NCBI RefSeq assembly: GCF_036199905.1
Contig: NZ_CP108109.1
Location: 5,517,501-5,581,500, forward strand
Source: Streptomyces sp. NBC_00223
GTDB taxonomy: Bacteria > Actinomycetota > Actinomycetes > Streptomycetales > Streptomycetaceae
Reading direction: 5' to 3'
DNA: 64,000 bases
Shown piece after piece: positions 26,002 to 35,290 of the stretch. The notes below the pieces were generated by a model that saw only the letters and a program-made list of their open reading frames with translations, did no database searches and was not told the origin of the DNA. The first letter of the stretch is position 1. Each line of letters begins with the position of its first letter. Made by a program: the position numbers and the translations under genes.

Positions 26002-27783
26002 CTACTGCTTGACGAACACAGTGCTTGCGTTGATCGTGCCGATGACCGAGTTGTAGGTGACACCACCCAGCCCGGAACCGTGGACACCGAAGAACTTGTC
26101 GAACAGGAACGGCACCTGGGCGGTGTCGTGCTGCAGCGAGTACTCCGAGAGGGTCCGCCACTCATCGGCCTGCTTGGTCAGGTCGGTGATCTTCTTGATG
26201 CGGTCGATCTCGGAGTTGATGTGGTCGTCGTTCAGGAACGAGTAGTTGTTCGTTCCGTCGCTCAGGTCGCGGCCGTCCATGGTCGGCGGGACCACGGTCG
26301 AGGCGTTCGGCCAGTCGGCGCCCCAGCCGGTGCGGTAGATGTCGTACTGGTTGTTCACCTTGCCGACGACCGTGTAGTACGAGGTCGGGTCGATCGCCTT
26401 GCGGACGACCTGGAAGCCCGCCTTCTCCAGCGCGTTGGCGACGGTCAGCGAGATGTTCTGCCAGCGCGGGGTGTTGGCGTACGCGTAGACCAGCTTCGGG
26501 TGCTCCTGGCCGGCCTCCTTCAGCAGCTCCTTGGCCTTGTCGATGTCACCGGTCGGCTTGGCGAGCTTGCCGAACGGGTCGAAGGACTTCCAGCCCGCGA
26601 TGGTCGGGCTGAGCAGCGTGGTGCCGAGGTCACCCTGGGCCGCGCCGCCGAACGCCTGCTGCACCTGGCTCATCGGGAAGGCGTAGGCGATCGCCTGGCG
26701 GACCTTCGGGTCCGTGATGCGCTTGGTGTTGATGTCCAGGGTCTCGACGTACGGCTGGTACTCGTTGACCGTCCGCGACTTGTACTGCGGGTCGGTGACC
26801 AGGGACTGCATCTGCGACGGGTCGGAGACACCGGACAGGTCGATGCCGTTCTTGTCCGTGCCCGACTCGGCCATCAGGCGCTGGGTCAGGTTCGGCTGCT
26901 GGATGCCCAGCTGGAAGTTCCACGAGTCCGGGTACGCGTTCCGGATCGGGTCGGTCTTCGGGTCCCAGTACTGGTTGCGCTCGAAGACCAGCGACTTGCC
27001 GGGCTTGTACGAGGCGATCTTGTACGGGCCGGAGGAGACCGGGTGGTTGTTGTACGCGGCCTTGTCGTCCTTGGACTTCTCGACCGGGGCGGTGACCGGC
27101 ATGGCCATCGCGTAAGGCGCGTCCGGGTGCGCCTCCTTGAAGTGGAAGACGATGGTCTTGTCGTCCGGGGTCGCCAGGATGTCGTCCGGGATCTCCTGGC
27201 CGGTGTACGGGCCCTTGTAGAGCTTGCGGTAGTCCGGGCCGTAGAGCCAGCTCTGGATGTACTGCGGGCCCTGGGTCTCGTAGTCGGCGTAGAGCCGCTC
27301 GATGCTGTACTTGATGTCCTTCGAGGTGATCGGCGTGCCGTCCTCGAACTTCAGGCCGTCCTTGAGGGTGTACGTCCAGGTCGCGCCGCCGTCCGAGATC
27401 TTGCCGGTGTCGGTGGCCAGGTCGCCGACCAGGACGGTCTTCCCGGAGGTCGGGTCGATCTTGTACCCGGTGAGCGTACGCGCGTAGAGAACCGAGACCG
27501 ACAGCTGGTCGCTCACATACTGCTGGGCGGGGTCCAGGTAGTCGAAGCCGGCCTGGTCCAGGTCCTGGACGGTACCGCCCTTGACCGCGCCCGGCACGGC
27601 CGGGGCGGGGCCGTTGGAGTCGGCGGCGGTGCCGAGACCGTAGTTCGGGACCGGCGGCGGGGTGGACTTCGTGGTGTTCTTCGTACCCGTGGTCGTGCCG
27701 CCGCCGCTGCTGCACGCGGCGGTCAGCGACAGCGCCCCGGCGGCCACGATGGCGGCCGCCAAGCGAGCTTTGCTGTGTCTCAT
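26002..27783 (-). CDS. bldKB: Oligopeptide-binding lipoprotein, probable BldKB
   Basis: A 593-residue family-5 binding lipoprotein with lipobox LTAAC (C24), a Thr/Pro-rich linker, then the binding fold: GGTVQDLDQAGFDYLDP, WTYTLKDGLKFEDGTPI, 'PVSSGPYKIASYKPGKSLVF', 'DPKVRQAIAYAFPMSQVQQA'. In S. coelicolor BldKB is the receptor lipoprotein that binds the extracellular peptide signal. Flanked by a permease gene on each side, unlike importers 1 and 2 where the binding protein comes first. The 129-bp gap to bldKA could hold a secondary promoter. Confidence 0.78.
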   Translation of the reverse strand: MRHSKARLAAAIVAAGALSLTAACSSGGGTTTGTKNTTKSTPPPVPNYGLGTAADSNGPAPAVPGAVKGGTVQDLDQAGFDYLDPAQQYVSDQLSVSVLYARTLTGYKIDPTSGKTVLVGDLATDTGKISDGGATWTYTLKDGLKFEDGTPITSKDIKYSIERLYADYETQGPQYIQSWLYGPDYRKLYKGPYTGQEIPDDILATPDDKTIVFHFKEAHPDAPYAMAMPVTAPVEKSKDDKAAYNNHPVSSGPYKIASYKPGKSLVFERNQYWDPKTDPIRNAYPDSWNFQLGIQQPNLTQRLMAESGTDKNGIDLSGVSDPSQMQSLVTDPQYKSRTVNEYQPYVETLDINTKRITDPKVRQAIAYAFPMSQVQQAFGGAAQGDLGTTLLSPTIAGWKSFDPFGKLAKPTGDIDKAKELLKEAGQEHPKLVYAYANTPRWQNISLTVANALEKAGFQVVRKAIDPTSYYTVVGKVNNQYDIYRTGWGADWPNASTVVPPTMDGRDLSDGTNNYSFLNDDHINSEIDRIKKITDLTKQADEWRTLSEYSLQHDTAQVPFLFDKFFGVHGSGLGGVTYNSVIGTINASTVFVKQ

Positions 27784-27912
27784 GAAATCCTGCCTGTCTG
27801 GACTGAACTGCCACTGATGCCGACGCCCGGTGCCCGCGGGTGGGCGAAAACCGGTCCGACGACCTGGACAACTTAAACGGACGAGCGTACTGGTACGAGC
27901 GGAACTGCCCGG

Positions 27913-28944
27913 CTAGCGAAGGGTCTTGGGGTCGAGAGCGTCCCTGACCGAGTCCCCGAGCAGGTTGAAGGCGACCACGAAGATCACCATCGCGATACCG
28001 GGGAAGAACATGAAGGTGATGTCGCTCTTGTAGAACGTGGCACCGGTCTGGAACATCAGACCCCAGTCCGGGGTCGGCGGGAGGATGCCGACGCCGAGGT
28101 AGGACAGACCGGCCTCGGCCGTCACGAAGACCGGCAGCATGAGGGTGGACTGCACCAGGATGGTGCTCCAGATGTTCGGCAGCAGCTCCTTGCGGATGAT
28201 CCGCCAGGACGAGGCGCCGCTGATCCTGGCCGCCTCCACGAACTCGCGTTCCCGCAGCGACAGCACCTGGGCGCGGACCAGTCGGCCGATGCTCATCCAG
28301 CCGAGCAGGAACTGCACGCCGATCAGCACCAGCGGGCGCACCCACCAGGGCTCCGCGTCGCCGACACCGACGAACAGCGAGATGGCGACCGGGGAGAAGG
28401 CGATGAAGAAGAGCTGCTGGGGGAAGGACAGCATGAAGTCCGAGAGCCGGCCCATGAAGTAGTCCGTCTTCCCGGCCAGATAGCCCTGGGTGAGGCCGAA
28501 CAGCACCCCGGTGGCCACCGAGATCACGGTGACCGCCAGCGCGATCAGCAGCGACGTCCTGATGCCGTAGATCAGCAGCATGAACACATCGCGGCCCAGC
28601 TGGGGTTCGACACCGAACCAGTGGGCGGCGCTCATACCGCCGTTGGCCCCGATCGGCAGGGCGTAGCTGTTGAGCAGCCCGTCGTCCTGGCCGTAGAGGT
28701 CGTACGCGTTCTTCCCGTACAGCTTGGAGATCAGGGGAGCGGCGAGCGCGATGACGATGAAGAAGATCACGACGCCCGCGCAGACGACGCCCGTCCGGTC
28801 GCGTTTGAAGCGGAGCCAGGCGAGCTGTCTGGGCGTACGTCCGGCGAGCTCCGGGGTGCCCTTGGCGCCCGGCGTGCCGGACCCGCCCTCGGGCTCGAGG
28901 GTGAGGCTGTCGCCGTCAGCGGCAGCCTGGCTTGGACTCGTCAT
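27913..28944 (-). CDS. bldKA: Peptide ABC transporter permease, probable BldKA
   Basis: A 343-residue OppC/DppC-type permease. A cytoplasmic N-terminus of about 50 residues rich in Gly/Pro/Ser, first helix VVCAGVVIFFIVIALAAPL, coupling loop 'REFVEAARISGASSWRIIRK', family ending LLGDSVRDALDPKTLR. First gene of the operon; the ATG at 28944 lies 682 bp from the next gene upstream, leaving room for a complex promoter. Confidence 0.75.
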   Translation of the reverse strand: MTSPSQAAADGDSLTLEPEGGSGTPGAKGTPELAGRTPRQLAWLRFKRDRTGVVCAGVVIFFIVIALAAPLISKLYGKNAYDLYGQDDGLLNSYALPIGANGGMSAAHWFGVEPQLGRDVFMLLIYGIRTSLLIALAVTVISVATGVLFGLTQGYLAGKTDYFMGRLSDFMLSFPQQLFFIAFSPVAISLFVGVGDAEPWWVRPLVLIGVQFLLGWMSIGRLVRAQVLSLREREFVEAARISGASSWRIIRKELLPNIWSTILVQSTLMLPVFVTAEAGLSYLGVGILPPTPDWGLMFQTGATFYKSDITFMFFPGIAMVIFVVAFNLLGDSVRDALDPKTLR

Positions 28945-29626
28945 TGGTTACATCCCCCGGGACCGAGAGCGTGCGTTGCGACGCGTGACGCGCGTCGCGG
29001 GTTGAGCGGACTTTCGCAATGGAATCAACTTCCAGTCAAGGGGGGAAGGAGGGAAGAAACCTTGTTGTATGGCATCTTGAGCGAAGATTTTGCAGATCGT
29101 CCTCCTTACGTGCTTGACAATGATCATTTGTAACGGGCATAGCGGATACCAAGGTACGAATCGCGTTTACCTGCGTGCAACTTGGCTGTCGCAACTCCGA
29201 TATACGGACCGGGCAGTCTGAACAACGTACGGCCGTGCGGGTGCCGTTGGGCCGGCCGGGGCACACAGGGCCCCGGCCGGCCGTCCCGCGTCCCCCGCTC
29301 GTCTCCTGTGTCCCCCTGATCGCCGCGTCGCATACCGGGCGGAAGGGGTCGGTGGAGGCGGTCCGTCCGGTGAGCGGGATGGCCGTATACATACGTACCC
29401 CCGAGGCGCTCGTTCCCGGCCGTCGGGAGTGACCTGCGTCATAGTGTGACCTGCAGGAAACGCGTCAACACTGCGCGTTGTGTGGCCGGAAACCCTCATG
29501 CGCCCCCGCGTGCTTCCGTGCCCCGAGATATGCGGAGCCACGGAAGGTTATGATCCGTAGCCGTGGGTGGGTAATAACCATGTGGCAACTGACATGAACC
29601 CTGCGTACCTTGGGAGGTGAGCCGCT
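28945..29626. promoter_or_regulatory. Long divergent regulatory region upstream of bldKA
   Basis: 682 bp without a convincing gene. The stretch 29030-29220 is unusually AT-rich for this genome and includes TTGACAATGATCATTTGTAA near 29113, with the palindrome TGATCA. At 29429-29437 and 29446-29454 the nonamer GTGACCTGC is directly repeated 17 bases apart. TATGAT at 29549-29554 resembles a -10 element for the small downstream gene. In S. coelicolor bldK is developmentally controlled, so regulator sites are expected; none is assigned with certainty. Confidence 0.5.
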
Positions 29627-29821
29627 GTGGCACTCTCGATTTCGGCGGTGCTGCTGCTGCTGGTCGTCGTGGTCCTGCTGATCCGTCGGTCCGGGCTCAA
29701 AGCCGGACACGCCGTGGCGTGCACGCTGCTGGGTTTCTACCTGGCCAGTTCCACCGTCGCGCCGACGATCAGCGAGTTCACGAGCAATGTCGCGGGGATG
29801 ATCTCGGACATCAAGTTCTGA
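29627..29821 (+). CDS. Small two-helix membrane protein
   Basis: A 64-residue protein starting at a GTG with an excellent ribosome site (GGGAGGTGA). Helix 1 is 'ALSISAVLLLLVVVVLLIRR' without its last residues, and a second hydrophobic segment (VACTLLGFYLASSTVAPTI) follows. Ends 31 bp before mshB on the same strand. I recognise it only as a small conserved Streptomyces membrane protein found beside mshB; function unknown. Confidence 0.75.
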   Translation: MALSISAVLLLLVVVVLLIRRSGLKAGHAVACTLLGFYLASSTVAPTISEFTSNVAGMISDIKF

Positions 29822-29852
29822 CCGGCCACGACGGGAGCCTTAGGCTTCCTCC

Positions 29853-30734
29853 ATGAGCGATCTACCCGCCAGGCGTCTGCTGCTCGTCCACGCCCACCCG
29901 GACGACGAGACGATCAACAACGGCGCGACCATGGCCAAGTATGCGGCCGAGGGCGCGCTCGTCACCCTCGTCACCTGCACCCTCGGCGAGGAGGGTGAAG
30001 TCATCCCGGCCGGGCTGTCCCACCTGGCGGCCGACCGGGACAACACGCTCGGCCAGTACCGGATCGGCGAACTGGCTTCCGCCATGGCCGAGCTCGGCGT
30101 CACCGACCACCGTTTCCTCGGCGGCCCCGGCCGCTTCCGCGACTCCGGAATGATGGGCGTCGCGCAGAACGAGGAGCCCGGCTGCTTCTGGCAGGCCGAC
30201 CTGGACGAGGCGGCCGGCCATCTGGCCGAGGTCATCCTCGACGTACGCCCGCAGGCGCTGGTCACCTATGACAGCAACGGCGGCTACGGCCACCCCGATC
30301 ACATCCAGGCCCACCGGGTCGCCCTGCGCGGGTATGAACTCGCCGCCGACCAGGGCCACCGGATCGCCCGGGTCTACGAGATCTGCACCCCGCGCTCGGT
30401 CGTCGAGGCGGGCTTCGAGCGGCTGGCCGCGGCGGGCAAGGACTTCCCCTTCGAAGGCATCGCGAGCGTGGACGACGTCCCCGGCGTGCTGGACGACTCC
30501 CTGGTCACCGTCACCATCGACGGCAGCGACTACGCCGACCACAAGACGGCCGCGATGCGCGCGCACGCCAGCCAGATCGCCGTGGACGGCCCCTTCTTCG
30601 CGCTGTCCAACGACCTGGGGCAGCCCTTCTTCTCCACCGAGTACTACCGGCAGGTACGCGGCGACGCCCTGCCCGAGGGATGCGACGGCGACCTGTTCGG
30701 CGCCGAGCCCCCGTACGGGGAGGACGCGCGATGA
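29853..30734 (+). CDS. mshB: Mycothiol biosynthesis deacetylase MshB
   Basis: A 293-residue zinc deacetylase of the PIG-L/LmbE family. It removes the acetyl group from GlcNAc-inositol, the second step after MshA in making mycothiol, the main thiol of actinobacteria. HAHPDDE (zinc ligands H15 and D18) and GHPDHIQAH supply the metal and catalytic residues. The ending (FFSTEYYRQVRG) and length fit MshB rather than the mycothiol-conjugate amidase Mca. Its stop overlaps the next gene (ATGA). Confidence 0.92.
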   Translation: MSDLPARRLLLVHAHPDDETINNGATMAKYAAEGALVTLVTCTLGEEGEVIPAGLSHLAADRDNTLGQYRIGELASAMAELGVTDHRFLGGPGRFRDSGMMGVAQNEEPGCFWQADLDEAAGHLAEVILDVRPQALVTYDSNGGYGHPDHIQAHRVALRGYELAADQGHRIARVYEICTPRSVVEAGFERLAAAGKDFPFEGIASVDDVPGVLDDSLVTVTIDGSDYADHKTAAMRAHASQIAVDGPFFALSNDLGQPFFSTEYYRQVRGDALPEGCDGDLFGAEPPYGEDAR

Positions 30735-31093
30735 CCTCCCAGCGCACCCGCCTCCTGGTCTATGTCCTGCTCGCCGTGCTCGCCGTCCTCGTCGCGTGCG
30801 CCGGAGCGCTGGTGCAGGCCGGCTGGTTCCCCGGCGGGCTGCTGCTGGCACTGGCCGGGTGCGTGGCGCTCTTCTACGGGGGCGCCAAGGCCACCGGCAC
30901 CCGGCTCGGGGCAGTCGTGCCCGGCGTGGTGTGGGTCATCGGCGTCATACTGCTCAGCTCCGCGCGCCCCGAGGGCGATTTTCTCTTCGCGGCGGGCGTC
31001 GGGCCGTACATCTATCTGCTGGGCGGCGCCATGTCCGCGGTGATCTGTGCCACTCTGCCCCAACTGCCCGTATCCAGGGCGAATGCCGCCTGA
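30731..31093 (+). CDS. Small membrane protein coupled to mshB (DUF6113-like)
   Basis: A 120-residue protein with four hydrophobic segments (LLVYVLLAVLAVLVACAGAL, LLLALAGCVALFYGG, GVVWVIGVILLSS and IYLLGGAMSAVICAT). It starts with an ATG overlapping the mshB stop, so the two are translationally coupled. It resembles the DUF6113 family found beside mshB in Streptomyces; the domain name is from memory. A link with mycothiol metabolism is suggested only by position. Confidence 0.8.
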   Translation: MTSQRTRLLVYVLLAVLAVLVACAGALVQAGWFPGGLLLALAGCVALFYGGAKATGTRLGAVVPGVVWVIGVILLSSARPEGDFLFAAGVGPYIYLLGGAMSAVICATLPQLPVSRANAA

Positions 31094-31245
31094 CTTGGCG
31101 AGCAGGGGCCGGGTCGTGGTTGGGTGAGCGCGAGCGTTCCGCCGGACCAGGGCCGCCGCTGCGCGCAGGTCGGTAAGGTGGTCGCGCCGGCGAGCCGCCC
31201 GCCAAGAGACGTGACGGACGGCGTAGCTATCCGGGAGAGCCTGCT

Positions 31246-33426
31246 TTGACTCGTGAAACTGACAGTTCGTCCTCCGGTTCCCAGGGACGTGGCGGTGCCG
31301 CGTACCCGTCGGGGACCCAGCCCTACGGCACGCGCCCGTTCCCCTCACTGCATCCGCAGGAGCGGCAGCGGCCCGAAGGCGCTCCCGAGCCTGCCACGGA
31401 GCCCGACCCCGCCGCCGTACCTTCGGCCGACGAGCCGAAGACGGAGACGACGCTGACCACCCGGATCCGGATCAACATCCCCGGGTCCCGGCCGATCCCG
31501 CCCGTGGTCGTCCGCACCCCGGTCGACGAGAACGCCGCCGCGGCGGCCGCCGAGGCCGCGGCCAAGGCGGCGGAGGAGTCGGCGGCCGAACTCGCGGCCG
31601 CGGCGCCGCCCGAGGCGGAGCCGGAGAAGAAGGAAAAGAAGGCGAGCGACTGGTTCGCGCCGCGCAAGCCGGTGGGGCCGCAGGGCGGCGAGGGCGGCCC
31701 TCAGGGCGCCGGGCCGCAGAGCGCTCCCACGGGCGGCGGTTTCCCGGGCCCCGGCCCGGTGGGCGGCGCTCCTGCGGCGCCCGGCCGTACAGGCGGCGGT
31801 CCCATACAACCGACCGCGCCGGCCGACGCGGGCGACCCCTTCGCGGGCGCGTACGTCGACCCCTTCACCGACACCGGTTCGGCCCCCGGCCCCTTCCACC
31901 CCACGGCGGGCGGCACCCCGATCGACGGCGGCCCGGCTGCCCCGGGCGCGCACGGCACCCCGGCGGGCGGCTTCCCGGCCCCCTTCGGCGGCTCCGGCCC
32001 CGGCGGCGACGCGCCCCGCCCGTTCGGCACCGAGGACTTCCCGCCCGGCGTCCCGCGTCCCGCCGAGCCCTTCCCCGGCCCGATCGACCCCTTCGACGCC
32101 ACCGCGCCCTTCGACGACCTGCACGCGCCGCGCCCCGACGACCCGTTCGCGGGCTATCAGTCGCCGTCGGCCCCCACCACCGGGCCCGTCACCGGGGACA
32201 TGCCAATTCCCCCGGTCGACGGCTCCACCACCTCCGGCGGTTTTCGGCCACCTTCGGCACAGGGCCCGCCCACGCCGCCGGACGACCGGGTCTTCGCCGA
32301 CACGCTGGTCGGCGGCATCCCGGCCGTCCCGTCCTCCGAGGCCCGCCCGCCGCGTCCGGCCGGCGCCCAGGGGCCCGTGACGGGGCCGCGTCCCGTACCG
32401 ACACCGGCACCGACATCGACTCCGGCGCCGGGACCGGCGAAGAGCGCTCCCGCCCCGGCGAAGAGCGCGCCGAAGAAGGGCCGTTCCAAACTCGCCCTGC
32501 TCGTGGTCGCCGCCGGCTTCGTGGCCGTCGTCGCGTACGGCGCCGGGCTGCTGATGAACCACGCCGACGTACCCAAGGGCACCACCGTGCTCGGCGTCGA
32601 CATCGGCAACCAGACCCAGACCCAGGCGGTCAAGACGCTCGACAAGGCGCTCGGCAACCGGGAGACCGCCGAGCTGACCCTCACCTTCGGCGACCGCAAG
32701 CAGACCCTCAAGCCGTCCGTGGCGGGGCTGTCCATCGACACCGACGCCACGGTCCGCAAGGTCGCGCACACCGACTACAACCCGGTCTCCGTGATCGGCA
32801 CGCTCCTCGGCGGCACCCGCAAGGCCGACCCGGTGATACTCGTGGACTCGGACAAGCTCAAGGCCGCACTCAAGACGGTCGCGGGCAAGAACAGTTCGGG
32901 CAGCGAGGGCATGGTCCGCTTCTCGCAGGGCAAGGCCATCGCGGTCCCGGGCAAGCCCGGCCAGTCCTTCGACGTGGACGCCGCCGCGACCCAGGTCGCC
33001 GCCGCCTACCGCACCCGCGCGGCGACCGGTGTGAACCAGCCGATCGGGCTGCGGGTCACCGTCGTCCCGCCGAAGGTCAGCAGGACCGACCTCGACGCGG
33101 CCGTCAACGGCTTCGGCAAGACGGCTATGTCCGGCTTCGTCACCGTGCGGGCCAACACGTTCCACAGCATCACCTTCGGCCCGTACACCTCGGTGCCGAA
33201 GTTCCTGACGATGGTCGCGGGCGACGACGGGCGGCTCGCGCCGCACATCGACCTCAAGGTGCTCCAGGGCCTGTACGGCGGCACCTTCGACGGCGTGCTG
33301 ATCAAGCGGGCCGACGGCTCCAAGACCGCGATCACCGCGCAGGACGTGGCGAACTCGCTGATCACGGCGCTCAAGGGGGCCGCCGCGACCGACCGTACGG
33401 TGCTGATCCCGGGCGTCACACCCTGA
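31246..33426 (+). CDS. Membrane-anchored peptidoglycan-binding-like protein with long disordered N-terminus
   Basis: A 726-residue protein starting at a TTG eight bases after GGGAG. Residues 1-410 are Pro/Gly/Ala-rich and lack predicted structure apart from an Ala/Glu helix near 100-125. A single membrane helix (KLALLVVAAGFVAVVAYGAG, about 415-435) follows, then about 290 outside residues with two repeats resembling the PG_binding_4 domain of VanW-type proteins (GTTVLGVDIGNQTQTQAVKT and similar). No L,D-transpeptidase or VanW catalytic motif is visible. Probably a cell-wall associated structural or regulatory protein. Confidence 0.75.
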   Translation: MTRETDSSSSGSQGRGGAAYPSGTQPYGTRPFPSLHPQERQRPEGAPEPATEPDPAAVPSADEPKTETTLTTRIRINIPGSRPIPPVVVRTPVDENAAAAAAEAAAKAAEESAAELAAAAPPEAEPEKKEKKASDWFAPRKPVGPQGGEGGPQGAGPQSAPTGGGFPGPGPVGGAPAAPGRTGGGPIQPTAPADAGDPFAGAYVDPFTDTGSAPGPFHPTAGGTPIDGGPAAPGAHGTPAGGFPAPFGGSGPGGDAPRPFGTEDFPPGVPRPAEPFPGPIDPFDATAPFDDLHAPRPDDPFAGYQSPSAPTTGPVTGDMPIPPVDGSTTSGGFRPPSAQGPPTPPDDRVFADTLVGGIPAVPSSEARPPRPAGAQGPVTGPRPVPTPAPTSTPAPGPAKSAPAPAKSAPKKGRSKLALLVVAAGFVAVVAYGAGLLMNHADVPKGTTVLGVDIGNQTQTQAVKTLDKALGNRETAELTLTFGDRKQTLKPSVAGLSIDTDATVRKVAHTDYNPVSVIGTLLGGTRKADPVILVDSDKLKAALKTVAGKNSSGSEGMVRFSQGKAIAVPGKPGQSFDVDAAATQVAAAYRTRAATGVNQPIGLRVTVVPPKVSRTDLDAAVNGFGKTAMSGFVTVRANTFHSITFGPYTSVPKFLTMVAGDDGRLAPHIDLKVLQGLYGGTFDGVLIKRADGSKTAITAQDVANSLITALKGAAATDRTVLIPGVTP

Positions 33427-33438
33427 GGACGCGCCACC

Positions 33439-33478
33439 GACGCCGGGCCCCGCTCTTTCCTGAGCCGGGGCCCGCGTC
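33439..33478 (+). terminator. Terminator-like hairpin after the wall-binding protein gene
   Basis: An imperfect GC-rich dyad: GACGC-GGGCCCC with GGGGCCCGCGTC, inner CTC/GAG, loop around TTTCCT. Located 13 bp after the stop. Confidence 0.6.
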
Positions 33479-33483
33479 GTATC

Positions 33484-33527
33484 CGGGTGCGGGTGCGGGT
33501 GCGGGTGCGTGTCCGGGTGCGGGTGCG
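33484..33527. repeat. Hexanucleotide tandem repeat (GGGTGC)n
   Basis: GGGTGC occurs four times in a row, is interrupted by GTGTCC, and occurs twice more. It lies between the terminator and the next gene. Just downstream, an 18-base GGACGCGGCGCGTGGGGC unit occurs twice (near 33536 and 33600). Such simple repeats expand and contract by slippage. Confidence 0.8.
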
Positions 33528-33662
33528 GCGGGTGGACGCGGCGCGTGGGGCCGGTGGGTGGGGCCGGGCCGGGCTTGCGGCCCGGCTTGTGCGACCGCCG
33601 GACGCGGCGCGTGGGGCGGTCCGGGCGCGGGGCGCGGTCCCGCGGGTAGTAGGGTCCGGGCT

Positions 33663-34532
33663 GTGCCCGAGACTCCCGCGCCCGACGCGCTGATCACCGA
33701 CGCCGTACTGGAACTCGCCGGCCGTGCGACCCTGCCGTTCCAGGCGGCCCGCGCGGACCGGAGCTTCGGTACGGCCTTCTGGTACAACGACCTCATCGAC
33801 GTCACCCCCGGCCGCGAGATCATCCGGCAGTATCTGATCGCGTCGCAGCCCCGCACGCGCTACGAGATCGGCCAGTGGACGCTGCGCGAGGAACTGGTCG
33901 AGGCCGAGCTGCCCGCCGACGAGCTGGTCATGGCGGGCTTCGCCAAGATGTGGACCGCGCTGGGGGACCTCGGGGTCGCGGTGATGCCGACGGTCGAGCT
34001 GCATCTGCACGCCGAGAAGAAGGGGTGGAGCTGGGCCACGCAGGAGATCACCTCCGGGCTGGCGGCCCAGTCGGCGGACATCGCGGCGATCGGCCCGGCT
34101 CCGGCGGGGGCGGAGGAGTCCGACGAGTCCGGCGGGGCTGACGGGGCTGAGGGGTCCGACGATTCGGAAGGTGCCGCAGAGGCTTCCGGGCCCGTCGGCG
34201 CCGAACTGACCGCGTACGTCCTCGGCCACGAGGTCGTGGAGGGGAGCGGGGGCCAGGTGGACCGTCCGCAGCGTCTGCTGACCGGTACGGTCACCCGCTC
34301 GGGCCCGGACGCGCCCCTGCAATGGACCGGCCCGCTCCCGCTCGGCTTCGAGGGCGCCCCCGTCTTCGCGGCCCTCCCGATGGACGACGACCAGCTCAAA
34401 CTGCTCTGCCTCGGCGTGGCCCTCCCGGGCGACCCCGCGACCGTCGTCACCTTCGACACCCTCCGCCCGGCGATCCACGCCCTGGCCCCGCCCCGCAAAC
34501 GCCACTGGTGGCAGCGCCCCCAGCGCCCGTAG
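33663..34532 (+). CDS. Conserved hypothetical protein
   Basis: A 289-residue protein starting at a GTG (MPETPAPDALITDAV). The N-terminal 140 residues look folded (FWYNDLIDVTPGREIIRQYL); a Glu/Ser/Gly-rich acidic linker at about 145-180 separates a second folded part ending in the basic tail KRHWWQRPQRP. No known motif recognised. It appears to be the last backbone gene before the accessory region. Confidence 0.75.
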   Translation: MPETPAPDALITDAVLELAGRATLPFQAARADRSFGTAFWYNDLIDVTPGREIIRQYLIASQPRTRYEIGQWTLREELVEAELPADELVMAGFAKMWTALGDLGVAVMPTVELHLHAEKKGWSWATQEITSGLAAQSADIAAIGPAPAGAEESDESGGADGAEGSDDSEGAAEASGPVGAELTAYVLGHEVVEGSGGQVDRPQRLLTGTVTRSGPDAPLQWTGPLPLGFEGAPVFAALPMDDDQLKLLCLGVALPGDPATVVTFDTLRPAIHALAPPRKRHWWQRPQRP

Positions 34533-34573
34533 CCCTCCAGCGTCCGTAGCCGCGAGACTGCCGCCGCTGACCG

Positions 34574-35290
34574 TCAGGTCCCGTGGGCGCGGAGCCATGC
34601 GTCAAGCGCCTCGGCTGTCGTCGCGCCCAGGACGCCGAGGGCGACGGTGTCCGGGAGCAGGGCCATGGACCGCATGACACCGGAGAACGGGGACACACGG
34701 AGCGCGTCGGCCAACTGCCCGGCCTCGGCGGACTCGCCGTTTCCGCCGAGCAGCCGCCACTGGCACAGCGCGGCGCACGCCATACGGAAGGCGGCTCTGC
34801 GGCCCTGGACGAGGTCGGCCCGGTTGAGCGCGAACACCCGGATCGTCTCCTCGCCCTTGGGCGTCCTGGCCAGGTACGTGCCGGACGCGAGCAGCAGGGT
34901 CAGATGATCCGCGGGGTCCTCGGCGCTGGGGTCCACCAGCAGACAGTTCCCGTCCGCGTCGCAGGGGAACGTGTCCCGTTTCTGGTTGCTGTTGCAGTGG
35001 GAGCAGGCCAGCAGGTGGTTGGGCCAGTCGAAGGCGCGCAAAGGGGCCGTCGCGATCGGCTGGAAGTGGTCGATGTCCGTGCCGAGGCTGTCCTCGCAGT
35101 ACATGCACCGCCGTACGCCGTGGGCCATCCGGTGGAGCAGCTCCTGTACATGCTGCTTGGCCGCGCGGGCGCGACCCCACTCGTCGCGGGCCGCGGCCGC
35201 GGTGCCGCCCTGATCCCTGACGTTGTCGAGACGCCGGGTGAGCAGCCGTTGGGTCGCGGCCGGTGCGGCGATCCGCTGGACCGGAATCAA
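34574..35290 (-). CDS. HNH endonuclease, PtuB-like (Septu-type defence)
   Basis: A 238-residue HNH nuclease. C62 and C65 (CMYCED) with C96 and C99 (ACSHC) form the zinc knuckle pair around DIDHF (H75 catalytic) and N100. A C-terminal helical region of about 120 residues follows. It starts at a TTG overlapping the stop of the ATPase gene (TTGA), so the pair is translationally coupled. An AAA ATPase followed by such an HNH protein is the composition of Septu (PtuA-PtuB); the HNH layout also resembles the TIGR02646 proteins of retron Ec78-type systems. No reverse transcriptase is nearby. Predicted to cut DNA when released by the ATPase on phage infection. Confidence 0.75.
   Translation of the reverse strand: MIPVQRIAAPAATQRLLTRRLDNVRDQGGTAAAARDEWGRARAAKQHVQELLHRMAHGVRRCMYCEDSLGTDIDHFQPIATAPLRAFDWPNHLLACSHCNSNQKRDTFPCDADGNCLLVDPSAEDPADHLTLLLASGTYLARTPKGEETIRVFALNRADLVQGRRAAFRMACAALCQWRLLGGNGESAEAGQLADALRVSPFSGVMRSMALLPDTVALGVLGATTAEALDAWLRAHGT

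Noticed and set aside
33484..33527. The (GGGTGC)n run as part of a coding sequence
   Set aside because: It reads as Arg/Thr or Val/Arg repeats on either strand, lies between a terminator and the next start, and has no start codon context.
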